This document shows, piece after piece, positions 26,546-35,427 of a stretch of DNA of 64,000 bases. The notes below the pieces were generated by a model. It searched no databases. It worked only from the letters and a program-made list of their open reading frames with translations, and was not told where the DNA came from. Both the position numbers and the translations under genes were made by a program. The stretch's first letter is position 1, and each line of letters begins with the position of its first letter. Origin of the DNA: Roseibium album (GTDB lineage: Bacteria > Pseudomonadota > Alphaproteobacteria > Rhizobiales > Stappiaceae); assembly GCF_001404515.1 (NCBI RefSeq), contig NZ_CXWE01000005.1:124001-188000 (forward strand). The letters are read 5' to 3'.

Positions 26546-27022
26546 TTAACCGGGCCGTTTGCCTTGGCAGATCATGTCGATATGCAGTATGCCGTCCTTG
26601 ATATATTTGTCCGATACCGTTTCAAATCCCAGAGCATTGTAAAACTCTTCCAGGTGCGCCTGCGCCGACAGGTCAATCGGACAACCCGGTGCAATTTCCC
26701 CAGCCTTTTCAATCCCTGCCAGCATCATTTTCCGGCCAAGCCCACTGCCCCGCTGCCCGGACGCAATCACGACCCGACCGATCCTGGCTGTTCCGACATC
26801 CGGTTCGGCGAACAGGCGTATGATTCCCACAAGATCGCCCGCCGTCCTGGTGCGCACAAGCAAATGCAACGCATCCGGGTCCTTGCCGTCGATATCCTGG
26901 TAGAGCGATGTCTGTTCCAGAAGAAAAACATCCTGACGCAGTTTCAGGACATCATGAACATCGATCGGACCCAATTCCTGCAACCTGGCCCATCGGGCGT
27001 CAAAAGATTCGTCAAATTCCAT
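26546..27022 (-). CDS. ElaA-like GNAT acetyltransferase
   Basis: 158 residues matching ElaA-type GNAT proteins: VLKLRQDVFLLEQTSLYQDIDG at the N terminus, IGRVVIASGQRGSGLGRKMM as acetyl-CoA loop, and AQAHLEEFYNALGFETVSD near the end. The substrate is unknown. It lies 21 bases downstream of folA on the same strand and may be cotranscribed. Confidence 0.85.
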   Translation of the reverse strand: MEFDESFDARWARLQELGPIDVHDVLKLRQDVFLLEQTSLYQDIDGKDPDALHLLVRTRTAGDLVGIIRLFAEPDVGTARIGRVVIASGQRGSGLGRKMMLAGIEKAGEIAPGCPIDLSAQAHLEEFYNALGFETVSDKYIKDGILHIDMICQGKRPG

Positions 27023-27043
27023 GTCGGATTTACCCGATTTGCG

Positions 27044-27556
27044 TCAGACCTTGCGGCGATAGGTCACAAAGGCAAAATCTGCACTGTCTTTTTCTGATCG
27101 CTTGCCTTCAATCCTTCGGGTCTCGCGCCAGACCGCAGGATGTATCTCCGGAAATCGGGTATCGCCGTCAGGCCGCGCATCAACCTCGGTGATTTCGAGA
27201 CGGTCGGCCTGTTCGATCACCTGGGTATAAATCTGGCCACCACCGATACAAAATATCTCGTCGACATCCATTTGTCCGGCGAGTTCACCTGCCCGCTTCA
27301 AAGCACCTTCCAATGACGTCGCCGTTTCGGCACCGTCCGGTGCGTAGTTCCGGTCACGGGTGATCACGATGTGCGGGCGTCCGGGCAAAGGCCGTCCACC
27401 GAAGGACAGAAAGGTTTTGCGGCCCATAATCATCGGCTTGCCGAGCGTCATTCGCTTGAAGTGCTTCAGGTCGGACGATAGCGCCCACGGCATGTCATTA
27501 TCCGCCCCGATAATCCCGTTGCGGGCAACCGCGGCTATCAGAACAAGTTCCGGCAA
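27044..27556 (-). CDS. folA: Dihydrofolate reductase, TTG start
   Basis: 170 residues. LVLIAAVARNGIIGADNDMPW is the N-terminal strand and Met20-type loop; MGRKTFLSFGGRPLPGRPHIV and CIGGGQIYTQVI are NADPH-binding blocks. It reduces dihydrofolate for thymidylate and purine synthesis. The reading frame has no ATG near the family start; TTG 27556 has GGAG six bases upstream and gives MPELVLIAAV. The in-frame extension to 27694 has no family match, and an upstream ATG behind AGGAGG is out of frame. Confidence 0.9.
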   Translation of the reverse strand: MPELVLIAAVARNGIIGADNDMPWALSSDLKHFKRMTLGKPMIMGRKTFLSFGGRPLPGRPHIVITRDRNYAPDGAETATSLEGALKRAGELAGQMDVDEIFCIGGGQIYTQVIEQADRLEITEVDARPDGDTRFPEIHPAVWRETRRIEGKRSEKDSADFAFVTYRRKV

Positions 27557-27715
27557 GGGCTTCTCCGAATCCGGTTTGCATTTTCCGGCTCGCCTCCTAG
27601 CATGTTTTTCCGTCGCCTGAGTACATTTCGACCAATTTCTCGATGCAGATTGTCGGATTTGACCGACATCCCACGTCCTTGATGAGAACGCCAACAGGAA
27701 AAGGGAATACCGGAT

Positions 27716-28090
27716 ATGTCAGACCTGATGGAGACCGTGCTGATCGAGCGCACCAGGGAATTGATCCCGGACGACAATGTCGAGCAGAAGAAGATGTTCG
27801 GTTCGACCTGCTTCATGGTCAATGGCAACATGCTTATTTGCGCGTCGAAGCGCGGGTTGATGGCACGTGTCGGCAAGGATCAGGAAGCCGAAGCTCTTTC
27901 AAAGCCTCACGCCACTCCCTGCCGGCCGGCAGGACGCCCGATGCCGGGTTTCATCCGGGTCGAGCCTGAAGGCATTGAAAGTGACAAGGACCTGAAGAGC
28001 TGGGTTGACCTGGCACGAAACTACGTTTGTGCACTGCCACCCAAGCAAGCAAAGCCGAGAAAATCGAAATCCGGAAAGGCAAGACCATGA
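27716..28090 (+). CDS. TfoX/Sxy N-terminal domain protein
   Basis: 124 residues. KKMFGSTCFMVNGNMLICASK and MPGFIRVEPEGIESDKDLKSW are the TfoX N-terminal domain blocks. The C-terminal TfoX domain is absent and the tail is basic (KPRKSKSGK). In Haemophilus, TfoX regulates competence; single-domain versions like this have unknown roles. AAGGGA precedes ATG 27716. The stop overlaps the next start (ATGA). Confidence 0.82.
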   Translation: MSDLMETVLIERTRELIPDDNVEQKKMFGSTCFMVNGNMLICASKRGLMARVGKDQEAEALSKPHATPCRPAGRPMPGFIRVEPEGIESDKDLKSWVDLARNYVCALPPKQAKPRKSKSGKARP

Positions 28091-28776
28091 GCGCGGCGGG
28101 ATTTGCACCGGAAACCTTCGCGTTTCTCAAGTCACTCAAGGACAACAATGCAAAAGACTGGTTCGACGCCCACAAGGCCGACTACCAGCGCTTCGTCAAG
28201 AAACCCTCGGACTTATTTCGCAGCGAAGTCGCCCGGAAACTCGCTGAACTCACCGGCCACGAGATCGTCTCGAAACAGTTCCGGATCAATCGCGACCTAA
28301 GGTTTTCCAAGGACAAGACACCCTATAACACCCATATCCGTATGGCCTTCTGGCCGAATGGCGGAGCCTTCGAAGGCCGTGATGCGCAGCCGCCGAGCTT
28401 TTTTCTTTCCGTTGAACCCGACCACATACGGTTCGGAACTGGCTGCATGGCTTTTTCGAAACCGGCTCTCGGCTCATACCTTCAGGCGCTCGAAACCGGG
28501 AAAGGTGAAGAAATCGAGAGGCTGCTCGACCAATTGAACAGTGAGGGATTTGATCGGTCAGAACCCGACCTGGCAAAAGTGCCGCGAGGGTTTCCGAAGG
28601 ATAACCAGTTTGCCGACCTTGCACGCCACAAGGGTCTCGCCGTCTGGAAATCGATTGAAGACACTGATCAGCTGATCGGCGATGCAGCCCCGACATTCAT
28701 GGTGAGTGCCTGGAACCCCACATTGCCGTTCTGGCAGTGGCTGGCGGATATTCTGAAACCTGTGTATGCGATGTAA
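28087..28776 (+). CDS. DUF2461 family protein
   Basis: 229 residues: FLKSLKDNNAKDWFDAHK, then FRINRDLRFSKDKTPYNTH and HKGLAVWKSIED are typical DUF2461 blocks. Biochemical function is unknown. It overlaps the TfoX-like gene by four bases, so translation is coupled. The start was set at the overlap, as the frame upstream of it runs inside the previous gene. Confidence 0.85.
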   Translation: MSAAGFAPETFAFLKSLKDNNAKDWFDAHKADYQRFVKKPSDLFRSEVARKLAELTGHEIVSKQFRINRDLRFSKDKTPYNTHIRMAFWPNGGAFEGRDAQPPSFFLSVEPDHIRFGTGCMAFSKPALGSYLQALETGKGEEIERLLDQLNSEGFDRSEPDLAKVPRGFPKDNQFADLARHKGLAVWKSIEDTDQLIGDAAPTFMVSAWNPTLPFWQWLADILKPVYAM

Positions 28777-28813
28777 AAGTATGCAGCCAGCATGATCCCC
28801 TCTGGCAGACCGG

Positions 28814-29887
28814 TCAGGCCTTTTCCAGATTGGCGAGAATGATCTCGATCCAGATGCGTGTCGGCGGTATCCAGGCATTCCAGTTGTTATAGTTGCCGGA
28901 GTAGATCACCGCAGTGACATCGGCTTTAGGACAGATCCAGAGACGCTGGCCACCGTTGCCGAAACCGGCGGCCCAGTCGGTCGGTCCACCGAGTGCCTTG
29001 ACCGGTGCCTTGCCGAGAAACCAGAAATAACCGTAGCTCAGCATTTCCGGGGTCTGAATATGAGGCATCTGGGAGGCCCGTATCCAGGCTTCCGGAACAA
29101 TCCGTTTCCCGTCCCACAGACCGTTGTTCAATACAAGGCGCCCGATCTTCAAAAGATCCGGCGCGGTCAATCTCAGACCCGACGCCGGCGAATGCGTGCC
29201 GTCTTTGCCGGCTGTCCACTCGTATGTCTCAATGCCAAGCGGGCCAAACAGAACCTCGCTTGCAAACTCTGGCAGGCTTTTGCCGGTACCGCGCTCGAGT
29301 ATCCCTCCAATGAGCGCCGTTGCACCACCGCTATAGGTCCATTTTGTTCCCGGCTCTTCAACGATCGTCCGCTCCAGGATAAACCGGTAGCGATCCGGAG
29401 CGAGTTCCATCGCGATCTCACTGTTTTCAGGATCCGTGTAAGGTCGCGATTCATCCCATTCCAGTCCGAGACTCATCGTCAGAGCATGTTCGACCGTAAG
29501 CTTCATCCGCGCCGGATCGGACGAAAGATCCTTGTAGTCGTCGAAAACCGACAGAATTGGCGTATCGAGCGTCGGGACCATCCCCCGTTCCAGGGCGATA
29601 CCGTAAAGGAGACCGACAACGCTCTTGGTGACCGAACGAAGGTCATGCAGCGTTCCGGCGTCGAACGTGACTTCACCCAACGGCTGCCCCCAGCTTTCGT
29701 CCGGTCCCTTGCTGTAACTTTCCAGAATGGTTTCGCCACTCCGTTCCGCCAGGACAACATGCAGATGCGGCAGCAGGCCGGATTCCACGCCGGCAACCAG
29801 CTTGCGTCCGATCATCGGATCGAAGCCGCTGTTTTCAGCAGCAAGGGCATGGGGAGACAGGGAAACGGAGTAGTCTGAAGAGGTCAT
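28814..29887 (-). CDS. Class C beta-lactamase-like serine hydrolase
   Basis: 357 residues. LRSVTKSVVGLLYG has the catalytic S-x-x-K, WTYSGGATALIGGILE the Tyr motif, and HSPASGLRLTAPDLLKIG the third block of the beta-lactamase/esterase EstB group. No signal peptide is seen from ATG 29887, so it is probably cytosolic and an esterase or peptidase and not a resistance enzyme. An upstream extension to 29971 has no family match. It is divergent from the multicopper oxidase. Confidence 0.83.
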   Translation of the reverse strand: MTSSDYSVSLSPHALAAENSGFDPMIGRKLVAGVESGLLPHLHVVLAERSGETILESYSKGPDESWGQPLGEVTFDAGTLHDLRSVTKSVVGLLYGIALERGMVPTLDTPILSVFDDYKDLSSDPARMKLTVEHALTMSLGLEWDESRPYTDPENSEIAMELAPDRYRFILERTIVEEPGTKWTYSGGATALIGGILERGTGKSLPEFASEVLFGPLGIETYEWTAGKDGTHSPASGLRLTAPDLLKIGRLVLNNGLWDGKRIVPEAWIRASQMPHIQTPEMLSYGYFWFLGKAPVKALGGPTDWAAGFGNGGQRLWICPKADVTAVIYSGNYNNWNAWIPPTRIWIEIILANLEKA

Positions 29888-30084
29888 GGTGATCGTCCCG
29901 ATCGGCAATGTTTGAGCAATCTGACACAAGGTTACAACCAAATGCGAACATTTGTGCGTCGGACCCAGCATCGGACCAAGTCATTCCAATTGCATCAGAG
30001 CCGAAGCCTGACCAGACCTTGACCTTCCAGTAGCTGGAAACACCATAACATCGAGATGCCTCTCTCGATGAATGTGAGCCGGAA

Positions 30085-31476
30085 ATGAAATTGGATCGCA
30101 GGTCGTTCCTGAAAACCACGCTTGCGAGCTGCGCGACAGCAGCTGTGCCGCAACTCGCCCTTGCAAAATCTTCCGAGGGTTTCCTGGAACTCAAGGCAGC
30201 CTATGGAAAAGCGCATCTTTACGGTGACAAGGGTGGTGCATCCGATCTCTGGCTCTACAATGACCGGCTCCCGGGACCGGAAATCCGGGTCAAACAGGGC
30301 GAGAAGGTCAGGGTCAGGTTCATCAATGAACTCGACGAACCCACGTCCATTCACTGGCACGGCATCCGTATCGACAACACCATGGACGGCGTTGCCGGAT
30401 TGACGCAACCTGCTGTCAAACCCGGTGACAGTTTCGACTACGATTTCGTCGTACCGGACGCCGGAACCTACTGGTACCACGCCCACAACATGAGCTGGAA
30501 CCAGGTGCCCCGCGGTCTTTCCGGACCGCTGATCGTCGACGAACACAAACAGCTTTTTCCCCCGGAAGCGGACATCACTTTGGTGCTGAGCGACTGGCGC
30601 CTGGATGAAGATGGCGTCCTCGACACTGCAAGCTTCGGCGCAATGCATGACTTTTTTCACGCAGGCAGGCTCGGCAACTGGTTGACGGTCAACGGGGTGT
30701 CCTTGCCCGACATTACGATGAGGACAGGTGTCTGGCACCGGGTCCGTCTGATAAACGCCTCGGCGTCCCGTATTCTTGATCTTGCCCCGGAGCGCTTCGG
30801 TGCACGCGTCATTGCGCTGGACGGTCAGGTCTTCTCTGACCCGCGCGAGGTCTCAGGTGTCGTGCGGCTTGCCCCCGCACAGCGCATGGATCTCGTCATG
30901 CGCCCGACGAAAACCGGAACGCTGCCCCTCGAAATGATGACCGGGCAGCCATTCACTTTCGCCAATTTCCAGGTGACGGAGGCCCAGGGCAGCGATCTTC
31001 CCCTGACGCTTCCTCCTGTCAACCGATTGCCGGAACCGGACCTGGAGGACGCGCTGGAACTGCCGCTCGTGATGCAGGGCGGTGCCATGGGCGGAATGCG
31101 CTCGTTGCTGGAGGACCGGTCGGAGGAAGATGTCCGCAGCATGATGCAGGACGGCCAGTTCTGGACGTTCAACGGCATTCCAGGCATGCAGGACCAACCC
31201 ATGTTCAGTGCCAGGCGCGGTGAAACCGTCGTTCTGGAAAGCCGGAACGACACCAGCTTCGCCCATGCAATGCATGTTCACGGTCACCACTTCCGTGTTC
31301 TGGCGCGCGATGGCGAAACATTGGAGCACCAGGATTGGCGCGACACATTCACGACGGATCCGCGTGAAACCGTAAAGATCGCCTTCGTTGCCGACAATCC
31401 CGGCAAATGGCTCATCCACTGCCACATGCTCGGCCATGCCGCCTCGGGCATGATGACTTGGTTCGAGGTGAGCTAG
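30085..31476 (+). CDS. Tat-exported multicopper oxidase
   Basis: 463 residues. The start MKLDRRSFLKTTLASCATAAV is a twin-arginine signal. Three cupredoxin regions carry the copper ligands: HWHGIRID, YWYHAHN, HAMHVHGHHF and HCHMLGHAASGM, the last with the type 1 His-Cys-His set. It oxidises Cu(I) or organic substrates with oxygen in the periplasm. A Met-rich patch (MQGGAMGGMRSLLE, MMQDGQ) near 325-355 recalls copper-binding inserts of CueO-like enzymes. Copper tolerance is likely but not shown; no copper exporter is adjacent. Confidence 0.9.
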   Translation: MKLDRRSFLKTTLASCATAAVPQLALAKSSEGFLELKAAYGKAHLYGDKGGASDLWLYNDRLPGPEIRVKQGEKVRVRFINELDEPTSIHWHGIRIDNTMDGVAGLTQPAVKPGDSFDYDFVVPDAGTYWYHAHNMSWNQVPRGLSGPLIVDEHKQLFPPEADITLVLSDWRLDEDGVLDTASFGAMHDFFHAGRLGNWLTVNGVSLPDITMRTGVWHRVRLINASASRILDLAPERFGARVIALDGQVFSDPREVSGVVRLAPAQRMDLVMRPTKTGTLPLEMMTGQPFTFANFQVTEAQGSDLPLTLPPVNRLPEPDLEDALELPLVMQGGAMGGMRSLLEDRSEEDVRSMMQDGQFWTFNGIPGMQDQPMFSARRGETVVLESRNDTSFAHAMHVHGHHFRVLARDGETLEHQDWRDTFTTDPRETVKIAFVADNPGKWLIHCHMLGHAASGMMTWFEVS

Positions 31477-31533
31477 AACGCGAATCCCTTTAGGGTGATG
31501 GCCAACTCACCTTGAGAGAATAAGGGAGCGCGA

Positions 31534-32253
31534 TTGAACGCCAAAACACCGCCTGCGATCTTGTTTTTGCACGCCTTGCCGCTGGACGGCACAATGTGGC
31601 TAGGTCAGTTGGACCTGTTTCCCACTGCCTGCTATGCGCCGACCCTGTACCGACATGGCAACTCGATCGAGAACTGGGCAACCGCCGCGCTTAAAGAAGT
31701 ACACGAAGAAGAAATTATTGTCATAGGTTGTTCAATCGGCGGGTCGTGCGCCCTTGAAATTGCGAAATTGGCACCACATCGTGTTCGAGCCATCGTGCTG
31801 ACTGGAACAAAAGCACACAAAAACCCAAATCCAGTTTTTTTGGAGCAAGCAGTCAATCTCATCCGAACGCGAGGGCCGAATGCAGCGTGGAATGCCTTTT
31901 GGAAACCGCTTTTTTCAGTTTCCTCAAATGATGATGTTGTGAGGGCCGCGAAAGAAAGTTTCGACAAAAGATCCGCTCGCGAACTCGTTGACGGCACTGT
32001 TGCGTTCCACATGCGCCCTAGCAGACGCGATCTTCTGGAAAGCTTCCCTCACCGGACAGTTTTCATCTCAGGCAGCCACGATATCGCCCCCGGTCCGGAA
32101 TTGACATTCAAACAGGCACAAACAGCAAGAGATGGAAGCTGTCACGTAATTCCGAATTGCGGTCACTACGCGCCACTTGAGGCAACAAGCGCCTTCAACG
32201 CAATCCTTCGACAAGAGCTTCTGGTTCATTTTCCCGCTGAATGCGGATCCTGA
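31534..32253 (+). CDS. Alpha/beta hydrolase, TTG start
   Basis: 239 residues of the alpha/beta-hydrolase fold: ILFLHALPLDGTMW is the oxyanion strand, VIGCSIGGSCALE has the nucleophile Ser, and NCGHYAPLE the catalytic His near the end. AAGGGAG lies five bases before TTG 31534, and no good ATG exists. The DNA is visibly richer in A/T-ending codons than its neighbours, which may mean recent acquisition. The substrate is unknown. Confidence 0.8.
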   Translation: MNAKTPPAILFLHALPLDGTMWLGQLDLFPTACYAPTLYRHGNSIENWATAALKEVHEEEIIVIGCSIGGSCALEIAKLAPHRVRAIVLTGTKAHKNPNPVFLEQAVNLIRTRGPNAAWNAFWKPLFSVSSNDDVVRAAKESFDKRSARELVDGTVAFHMRPSRRDLLESFPHRTVFISGSHDIAPGPELTFKQAQTARDGSCHVIPNCGHYAPLEATSAFNAILRQELLVHFPAECGS

Positions 32254-32295
32254 ACTTTTCAATGTGACCAATGACAAGCAGAAACAAATGGAACC

Positions 32296-33090
32296 CTATA
32301 CCGCAATAGGTGCCGCGATATGCGGGTGCGGATCGTAGCCTGTCAGCTCGAAATCTTCGTATTTGAAGGCAAAGAGATCGGTGACGTCCGGATTGATCTT
32401 CATTTGCGGCAACGGACGCGGGGTCCGGGTAAGCTGTTCGCGCGCCTGTTCGAAGTGGTTGGAATAAAGATGTGCATCGCCGAGCGTGTGCACGAAATCG
32501 CCGGGTTTCAACCCGGTGACCTGTGCCACCATCAGGGTCAGCAACGCATAGGAAGCGATGTTGAAAGGCACACCAAGGAAGACATCAGCCGATCGCTGGT
32601 AGAGCTGGCACGACAGCTTGCCGTTCGCCACGTAGAACTGGAACAGGGAATGACATGGTGGCAAAGCCATTTCCTCGACCAGGGCCGGATTCCAGGCGGA
32701 AACGATCAGCCGGCGGCTTTCCGGACTGGTGAGGATCATTTCCAGCAGCTTTTCGATCTGGTCGATGGACCTGCCGTCCGGTGCCGGCCAGGACCGCCAC
32801 TGGTAGCCGTAAACCGGGCCGAGTTCGCCATTTTCATCCGCCCAGTCATCCCAGATTTTCACGCCGTTTTCATTGAGATAGCGGATATTCGTGTCGCCGG
32901 CCAGAAACCAGAGCAGCTCATGAATGATCGATCTCAGATGCAGCTTCTTGGTCGTCACCACCGGAAAACCTTCGGCAAGATCGAAGCGCATCTGGTGACC
33001 GAAGATTGAGCGAGTACCCGTTCCCGTTCGGTCGCCCCTGTCGGTACCTTCGTCGAGGATTTTTGCCAGGAGGTCGAGATATTGCTGCAC
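32296..33090 (-). CDS. thyA: Thymidylate synthase
   Basis: 264 residues, the standard bacterial length. [19 protein letters not shown] is the N-terminal phosphate loop, [20 protein letters not shown] has the catalytic Cys, and [20 protein letters not shown] is the dUMP/folate signature. It makes dTMP from dUMP and produces dihydrofolate, which FolA (27044-27556) recycles; here the two genes are 5 kb apart instead of adjacent. Confidence 0.96.
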   Translation of the reverse strand: MQQYLDLLAKILDEGTDRGDRTGTGTRSIFGHQMRFDLAEGFPVVTTKKLHLRSIIHELLWFLAGDTNIRYLNENGVKIWDDWADENGELGPVYGYQWRSWPAPDGRSIDQIEKLLEMILTSPESRRLIVSAWNPALVEEMALPPCHSLFQFYVANGKLSCQLYQRSADVFLGVPFNIASYALLTLMVAQVTGLKPGDFVHTLGDAHLYSNHFEQAREQLTRTPRPLPQMKINPDVTDLFAFKYEDFELTGYDPHPHIAAPIAV

Positions 33091-33278
33091 GGCAACGGCC
33101 TTTGAAACACGGAGGGAGCGTGATGATAACTTCGCAGATTTTCTGAAAAACGCAGCCCCCCGATCACACTTTCCCCAGATCGATCAGGGTTCCTGATTGA
33201 CAATTCCGCGGGTTGTCTCAATCCGCTCGCCGTCCGGGTTTGCAATCGGATGCGATGCGCGTTCCGATCTGTTTGCTC

Positions 33279-33836
33279 TTATCGGGAAATCTGGGGCCAT
33301 TGCCCGGCGAGCCATTGTGCTTCCGGTTCCCGTCTCAAAAACAAGAGGCCTTTTTCCTCCCTGACAATGGACCACGCTCCGGAGGTGATATTCAAAACAT
33401 CATGAAAATCTGGAAGATTGGAGGGTTCGTCCGCGATCAGAAGAAATCCATCTTTGGCAAGTTTCTCCGTGAGCCTCGCAAGGACCTTCATCCGTGGTGT
33501 CCGCTCCAGCATATGCAGGGTACGGTCGAAGACAATCACGTCAAACATGCCGCAAGGGTCATAGCTGGCAATGTCGGCGACATCTCCTTCGACCGACAGC
33601 CCTTCTCGCGCAGCCTGTTTCAACAGACAGGCGATCCCTGAGGACGACAAATCCACGCCGGTTACAAGATGCCCCAGCCTTGCGATAAACAAGGCGTCCC
33701 TGCCTTGTCCGCACCCGACATCCAGTATTCGTGCACTCGGCTTTGAATAAGTCTCGAAGAACTCGCAAAATGCCCTGGTAGGAGCGCCGAGCGCATCGGG
33801 AGTTGTGCGGTAGAGTGCGTCGTAATCATAGGCCAT
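33279..33836 (-). CDS. Class I SAM-dependent methyltransferase
   Basis: 185 residues. ARILDVGCGQGRDALFIARL is motif I, VTGVDLSSSGIACL motif II and FDVIVFDRTLHML motif IV, a compact single-domain methyltransferase near the TehB/UbiE-like group. Translation downstream of the amber-interrupted membrane gene (14 bases away) suggests they form one MarR-controlled unit. Substrate unknown. Confidence 0.78.
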   Translation of the reverse strand: MAYDYDALYRTTPDALGAPTRAFCEFFETYSKPSARILDVGCGQGRDALFIARLGHLVTGVDLSSSGIACLLKQAAREGLSVEGDVADIASYDPCGMFDVIVFDRTLHMLERTPRMKVLARLTEKLAKDGFLLIADEPSNLPDFHDVLNITSGAWSIVREEKGLLFLRREPEAQWLAGQWPQISR

Positions 33837-33849
33837 CGGTCATTTCTCG

Positions 33850-34254
33850 CTACTTGTCTTGCAATTGGGCTGGAAGGGCCGACTTCGGGAATTCTGCCTT
33901 CATCATGTGTGCTTTCATGGCAGGCAAGCCGATCGCCTTGATTTTCAGAATTGCAGCATAAATCAGGGTTGCGGTAGCCAGTGCATCAAGCGTCCACGCG
34001 ACGGGCTCCCGGAGGACACCAACGAAGGAAGGAAGGTTTTCCAGATCGGGAAGGGTCCAGAATCCGGTCAAGGCATGCAGTACCAGCGCAATCCAGAAAC
34101 CGGCACAGCAGGGGCAATACCACTGGTCGCAGAGCGACTGTAGCGGCCTGGGCAAATTCTCCAGGGGAGTCTTGAACCAGGTTCCCTATTCGGGCTGCTT
34201 GTCCCATACAAGAAGGTGGATTGCCGTGCCCATCAACATCAACTCGCATTTCAT
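33850..34254 (-). pseudogene. Small membrane protein interrupted by in-frame amber codon
   Basis: ATG 34254 follows GGGGAAG, and codons 1-22 read MKCELMLMGTAIHLLVWDKQ-PE. Codon 23 is TAG (34186-34188). The same frame then continues for 112 codons: GTWFKTPLENLPRPLQSLCD, YCPCCAGFWIALVLHALTG with a CxxC, then a second helix (WTLDALATATLIYAAIL) and a Lys-rich tail. Both parts look like one DUF1360-like membrane protein. TTG 34155 with GGAG four bases upstream could restart translation and give 101 residues. Options are a nonsense mutation, restart, amber readthrough or a sequencing error. Confidence 0.6.
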
Positions 34255-34280
34255 ACTTCCCCGCATTGCGCTCCATAAAG

Positions 34281-34301
34281 TTAGTTAGTTTAACTTACTT
34301 A
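34281..34301 (-). promoter_or_regulatory. MarR operator copy A
   Basis: TTAGTTAG-TTTAA-CTTACTTA is an 8-5-8 inverted repeat with two mismatches against operator B. It lies 27 bases upstream of the membrane-gene ATG at 34254 and after the marR stop. Confidence 0.65.
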
Positions 34302-34323
34302 ATGGGTTAAATTTCAGAGTGAA

Positions 34324-34752
34324 CTATGACGCATCCGGCAAATTCCAGACTTGCAACAGTCCGGCCCATTCCTCGCTACTCAGTTCCAGCATTATCTGGC
34401 GCGCAGCAGATGCGTAAATGCCTTTGCCGCAATCCAGCCGGGACTTCCCTTCTGCGGTCAGCAATATGTGCTGTGCCCGGGCGTCATATTGACAAGGTAC
34501 CCTGCGCACCCAGCCACGTTCCTCCAGCTTGACGACCATGACGCTTGCAGAAGCTTTGCGAACGCCCATCGCCTCAACCACATCCTGCAGATGCTGACCA
34601 TGATCGTTCTTGTCAGTTTGCCGGTATTCCTGCTGCTGGATCGCGCTCAGATACTCAAATTCGCTGTAGGACACACCCGCATCCGCTGCGAGCGCATTCC
34701 ATCGGCGGTGCGCGTGCCGATGCACCAGTTCGAAAAATTCGGTAAGATCCAC
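34324..34752 (-). CDS. MarR family transcriptional regulator, GTG start
   Basis: 142 residues. EFEYLSAIQ leads into VVEAMGVRKASASVMVVKLEE, the recognition helix, and RGWVRRVPCQYDARAQHILLT, the wing with the D-x-R motif. GTG 34752 gives MDLTEFFELVH; GGA lies seven bases upstream. Matching operators sit directly upstream of marR (34765-34785) and upstream of the next gene (34281-34301), so it probably represses itself and the downstream membrane-protein unit. Confidence 0.85.
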   Translation of the reverse strand: MDLTEFFELVHRHAHRRWNALAADAGVSYSEFEYLSAIQQQEYRQTDKNDHGQHLQDVVEAMGVRKASASVMVVKLEERGWVRRVPCQYDARAQHILLTAEGKSRLDCGKGIYASAARQIMLELSSEEWAGLLQVWNLPDAS

Positions 34753-34764
34753 AGCTCAATCCAT

Positions 34765-34785
34765 TTAGTTAGTCTCTCTAACTAA
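34765..34785 (-). promoter_or_regulatory. MarR operator copy B
   Basis: TTAGTTAG-TCTCT-CTAACTAA is a perfect 8-5-8 inverted repeat immediately upstream of the marR start on the reverse strand; the same architecture recurs at 34281-34301. Confidence 0.8.
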
Positions 34786-34909
34786 CTCGATAGCGATCTG
34801 CCGTCAACCCTGCAGTCGACCTGTCTTCGAGAGGTGTGAGTCTCCTTCCATGTTTTCCCGACAAATCACTGCATCCCCTTTTCTTTCAGTAACAAAGCGC
34901 TTATATCAA

Positions 34910-35255
34910 GGCTGCTGGTTCGCCAGCTACGGCAATAAACTGTCAGTGCAATAAACCTATCGGACCCGGGGGCGGTACCCGGCGCCTCCACCCAAGCCCG
35001 TGAGGCTATCTATTGGAAATCTCACGGGTTTCGGCGGGGGCGAAATAGGATCGACGAGGGCGTAAAGACTGTGCTTTTGCTCGGCATTGTACCACCGTTA
35101 TCGGGCTGTTCTAATAGTTGCAAACGACAACTATGCTATGGACAACGCTGTCGCCGCGTAATGCAGCGCCGGTAGTCCACTAAGTCCCGTAGGTTAGCAC
35201 CTTCAGGCGGGGTTCGAAGGCACCTGGCAACAGAAGCCTTCACCTAATCCCCTCC
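34910..35255 (+). ncRNA. ssrA: Circularly permuted two-piece tmRNA
   Basis: The acceptor piece comes first: CCGGG-GGCGGTA-CCCGG is a T-arm (5-7-5) followed directly by CGCCTCC, the 3' acceptor strand, and ACC at 34984-34992. An intervening hairpin (CCCGTGAG with CTCACGGG) separates it from the mRNA-like piece, which begins GGGGGCGAAATAGGATCGACG at 35036; GGGGGCG pairs with CGCCTCC. The tag frame is at 35120-35161: GCA resume codon to TAA, encoding ANDNYAMDNAVAA. This is the alphaproteobacterial layout. It rescues stalled ribosomes with tRNA-Ala and tags the product. Outer ends are estimates, from a hairpin near 34915 and pseudoknot-like stems near 35200-35250. Confidence 0.92.
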
Positions 35256-35427
35256 CTTTGGGTTCCCCAAAACAGCCCTTTTCTGGACGTTGTGCATGCA
35301 TTGGCTTAGCCTTCTCAGGAAAGACTCATTATTCTGGTATCACTTGGAAAATTGGCTTTTCTTTTTGACGCCGGACGGTCAATGTGGGCCGGATAGAGCT
35401 AATTAGAACGAGATTCGACGAGAACTG

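Noticed and set aside
33986..34276. Reverse frame starting next to MarR operator A
   Set aside because: It has no SD, and the frame from 34254 has clear membrane-protein content on both sides of its amber codon.
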